Below are positions 12,719 through 14,485 of a stretch of 14,485 nt of DNA, one piece after another; the first letter of the stretch is position 1; the number at the start of each line of letters is the position of its first letter. A program made the translations under genes and the position numbers. The stretch covers positions 1 through 14,485 of the forward strand of contig CBFGZI010000098.1 in NCBI GenBank assembly GCA_965653225.1. The letters run 5' to 3'. This DNA comes from JALZDI01 sp965653225. Its GTDB lineage: Bacteria; Actinomycetota; Actinomycetes; Propionibacteriales; Nocardioidaceae. Under the pieces are notes generated by a model. The model ran no database searches and was not told where the DNA came from. It was given only the letters and a program-made list of their open reading frames with translations.

Positions 12719-14485
12719 TCTGCTGTCCCCAGCGTCGCAGCCGCCGCGCAGCGCCCGGCCGACCGCCTCCACCGCGGCGGACGTCCGGCCGCCGGGCAGC
12801 GGGCCGCCCGTGGGCTCGCCGACGTAGAACACGTCCACCGCCTGCGGTCCGAGCGTCTCCACGTGCGCCGACCGGACCTCGATGTCCAGACCCGCCAGCG
12901 CCGAGCACACCCGCTGCAGCAGCCCGGTCCAGTCGCTGTCGCGCACCTCCAGCACGGTGGAGCGCGCGGAGTCGTCGGGTCGGACGGAGACCTGCGCCGA
13001 GTCGCGGTCCGCAGGTGGGCGGAGCCGGTCGAGCGGCAGCGTCCCGTCCAGCGCAGCCAGCAGCCGCTGGCGAACGCGGGAGGGGTCCGGCGGCTCCTCG
13101 GCCACCTCCCAGCGGCTCCACCCGACCCCGTCCTGCACCGCCGCGCGGGCGGCTCGTACGTGCAGCCCACCGAGCGCGATCGCGGCCGACACCGACGCGA
13201 GCAGGCCCAGCCGGTCCGGAGCCCCGACGACGAGCACGGACCCGTCGGCGTGCTCCTCGGCCCCGACCCAGGCGCGGCCGACGTCGACGTCGGGCCACAC
13301 CTCCTCCGCCGGCGGTACGGGGGCGTCGGCCAGCGCGGCACGGGTGCGCGCGACCAGCTCGCGCACCAGCCCGCTGCGCCACGACGACCAGGCCGCCGGG
13401 CCGGTGGCACGGGCGTCGGCCTCGGTCAGCGCGGCGAGCAGGTCCAGGAACCGCGGGGTCCGCACCCGCTCGGCCACCAGGGCGACGGTCGCCGGGTCCT
13501 CGAGGTCGCGCCGGGTGGCGGTGTGCGGGAGCAGCAGGTGGTGACGCACCAGGTCGGTGACCACCTCGGCGTCGCCGGACGGGAAGCCCCACCGCCGCGC
13601 GATGTCACCGGCCATCGCCGAACCGACCTCGCTGTGGTCACCGGACCGTCCCTTCCCCACGTCGTGCAGCAGGGCCGCGACCAGCAGCAGGTCGGGCCGG
13701 CCGACCCGCTGCAGCAGTGCGCTCGCCTGCACGCAGGTCTCGACGCTGTGCCGGTCGACGGTGAACTGGTGCACAGGTGCCGACGAGGGCAGCAGCCGGA
13801 TGCCCTCCCATTCCGGCAGCAGACCGCCGAGGGCGTCCACCTCCTCCAGCGTCTCCCACACGGGCACGAGCGCGGGGCCCGCGCCGAGGAGGCGTACGAG
13901 CAGGTCGCGCGCGCGTCCAGGCCACGGGTCGGGAAGCGGGACACCGGTCCTGGCCAGTCTGGTCGCCGTCGACGGCGCCAGCAACAGCCCGTGCTCGGAG
14001 GCACTGGCTGCGGCGCGAAGCATCAGCATCGGGTCGCGGTCGGCGCGGGCGCGCGCGTCCAGCACGACCTCCGCACCCGACCGGGCCACACCGCCACCGA
14101 GCGGCACCAGCGACGGCCGGCGCACGCGGGAGGACCGCGGCCGGGGGGTGACCGCGTCGTCGACGCGGTGCCAGGTCAGTGTCGACAGGTGCGTCATGCG
14201 GCGTCCGAGCCCGCGGACGCGCCGCTGCAGCGTGGTCGCGTCCTCGACGCCGAGCAGCACGGCGAGCTCGGGTGCGAGCTCGGGCAGCAGCCGGTCGCCC
14301 GGCCGGCCGCTCGCCAGGTGCAGGGCGTCACGTACGGCCAGGAGCTCGCGCCGGCAGCGTTCGAGCTCGGTGTGGGGTACGTCGACCAGCCAGCTGGCCA
14401 CCAGCGCGCGCAGCACGACGCCGTCGCGCAGCCCGCCGCGAGACTCCTTCAGGTCCGGCACCGCGGCGTACGCCAGGTCGCCGGC
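12716..14485 (-). CDS. glnD: [Protein-PII] uridylyltransferase GlnD, C-terminal part (5' end outside window)
   Basis: The last 589 codons of GlnD, which modifies and de-modifies the nitrogen-signal protein PII (GlnB/GlnK) in response to glutamine; in actinomycetes the modification is often adenylylation. The N-terminal nucleotidyltransferase domain lies mostly outside the window; the fragment begins GDLAYAAVPDLKESRGGLRDG, the end of that domain. An HD domain is clear (DRHSVETCVQASALL, LLVAALLHDVGKGRSGDHSE, VRHHLLLP). Two ACT domains follow: VLVVGAPDRLGLLASVSAAI (about 417 of the fragment) and TVLEVRDSDWTGLLQRVCSAL (about 510). They are the expected glutamine sensors. The frame continues to the edge with no stop, so the apparent GTG at 14461 is an internal codon. 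The TAG stop is 84 bases before ffh. Confidence 0.93.
   Translation of the reverse strand, partial: AGDLAYAAVPDLKESRGGLRDGVVLRALVASWLVDVPHTELERCRRELLAVRDALHLASGRPGDRLLPELAPELAVLLGVEDATTLQRRVRGLGRRMTHLSTLTWHRVDDAVTPRPRSSRVRRPSLVPLGGGVARSGAEVVLDARARADRDPMLMLRAAASASEHGLLLAPSTATRLARTGVPLPDPWPGRARDLLVRLLGAGPALVPVWETLEEVDALGGLLPEWEGIRLLPSSAPVHQFTVDRHSVETCVQASALLQRVGRPDLLLVAALLHDVGKGRSGDHSEVGSAMAGDIARRWGFPSGDAEVVTDLVRHHLLLPHTATRRDLEDPATVALVAERVRTPRFLDLLAALTEADARATGPAAWSSWRSGLVRELVARTRAALADAPVPPAEEVWPDVDVGRAWVGAEEHADGSVLVVGAPDRLGLLASVSAAIALGGLHVRAARAAVQDGVGWSRWEVAEEPPDPSRVRQRLLAALDGTLPLDRLRPPADRDSAQVSVRPDDSARSTVLEVRDSDWTGLLQRVCSALAGLDIEVRSAHVETLGPQAVDVFYVGEPTGGPLPGGRTSAAVEAVGRALRGGCDAGDSR

Overview
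The window is a stretch of very GC-rich chromosome from an actinomycete. The gene order glnD, ffh, amidohydrolase, rpsP, khpA, rimM, trmD, rplS, lepB, lepB, rnhB, DUF2469, yraN, comM, dprA is typical of Actinomycetota, and DUF2469 and the acidic DUF5709-like protein are actinobacterial families. The protein sequences read most like Nocardioidaceae/Propionibacteriales, but that is an impression from family knowledge, not a search result. Every gene supported here lies on the minus strand, so transcription runs from high to low coordinates.

From the right edge: the C-terminal part of glnD (12716-14485, cut by the window end), ffh (SRP GTPase) and a metal-dependent amidohydrolase. Then comes the ribosome-maturation cluster rpsP-khpA-rimM-trmD, with rplS behind its own 199-bp leader. 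Next is a secretion and RNA/DNA-maintenance group, lepB-lepB-rnhB-DUF2469, closed by a 10-bp-stem terminator at 3958-4007. A monocistronic acidic protein gene follows, with a possible stress-type promoter and a hairpin at its stop codon. After a structured, gene-free stretch of 334 bp comes the coupled yraN-comM-dprA operon, whose two junctions are both TGATG overlaps. The first 62 bases may hold the start of another minus-strand gene.

The genes fit together as a translation and protein-export housekeeping block: S16 and L19, ribosome assembly (RimM, KhpA), tRNA G37 methylation (TrmD), SRP targeting (Ffh) and signal-peptide removal (two LepB paralogues). It is flanked by nitrogen signalling (GlnD) and by DNA-uptake/recombination genes (YraN, ComM, DprA). 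I see no mobile element, CRISPR array, tRNA or rRNA.

The most unusual part is the 198-bp gap between khpA and rimM. It holds a 57-bp tandem repeat that reiterates the 3' end of khpA with its stop codon. Each full repeat makes a complete 17-codon ORF with its own Shine-Dalgarno sequence. A perfect 13-bp hairpin then abuts the rimM ribosome-binding site. Other points of note are a leader hairpin that masks the rplS Shine-Dalgarno sequence, TAGGCT/TAGCCT -10 boxes placed for leaderless start of lepB and the amidohydrolase, and six perfect pentapeptide repeats ending protein S16.
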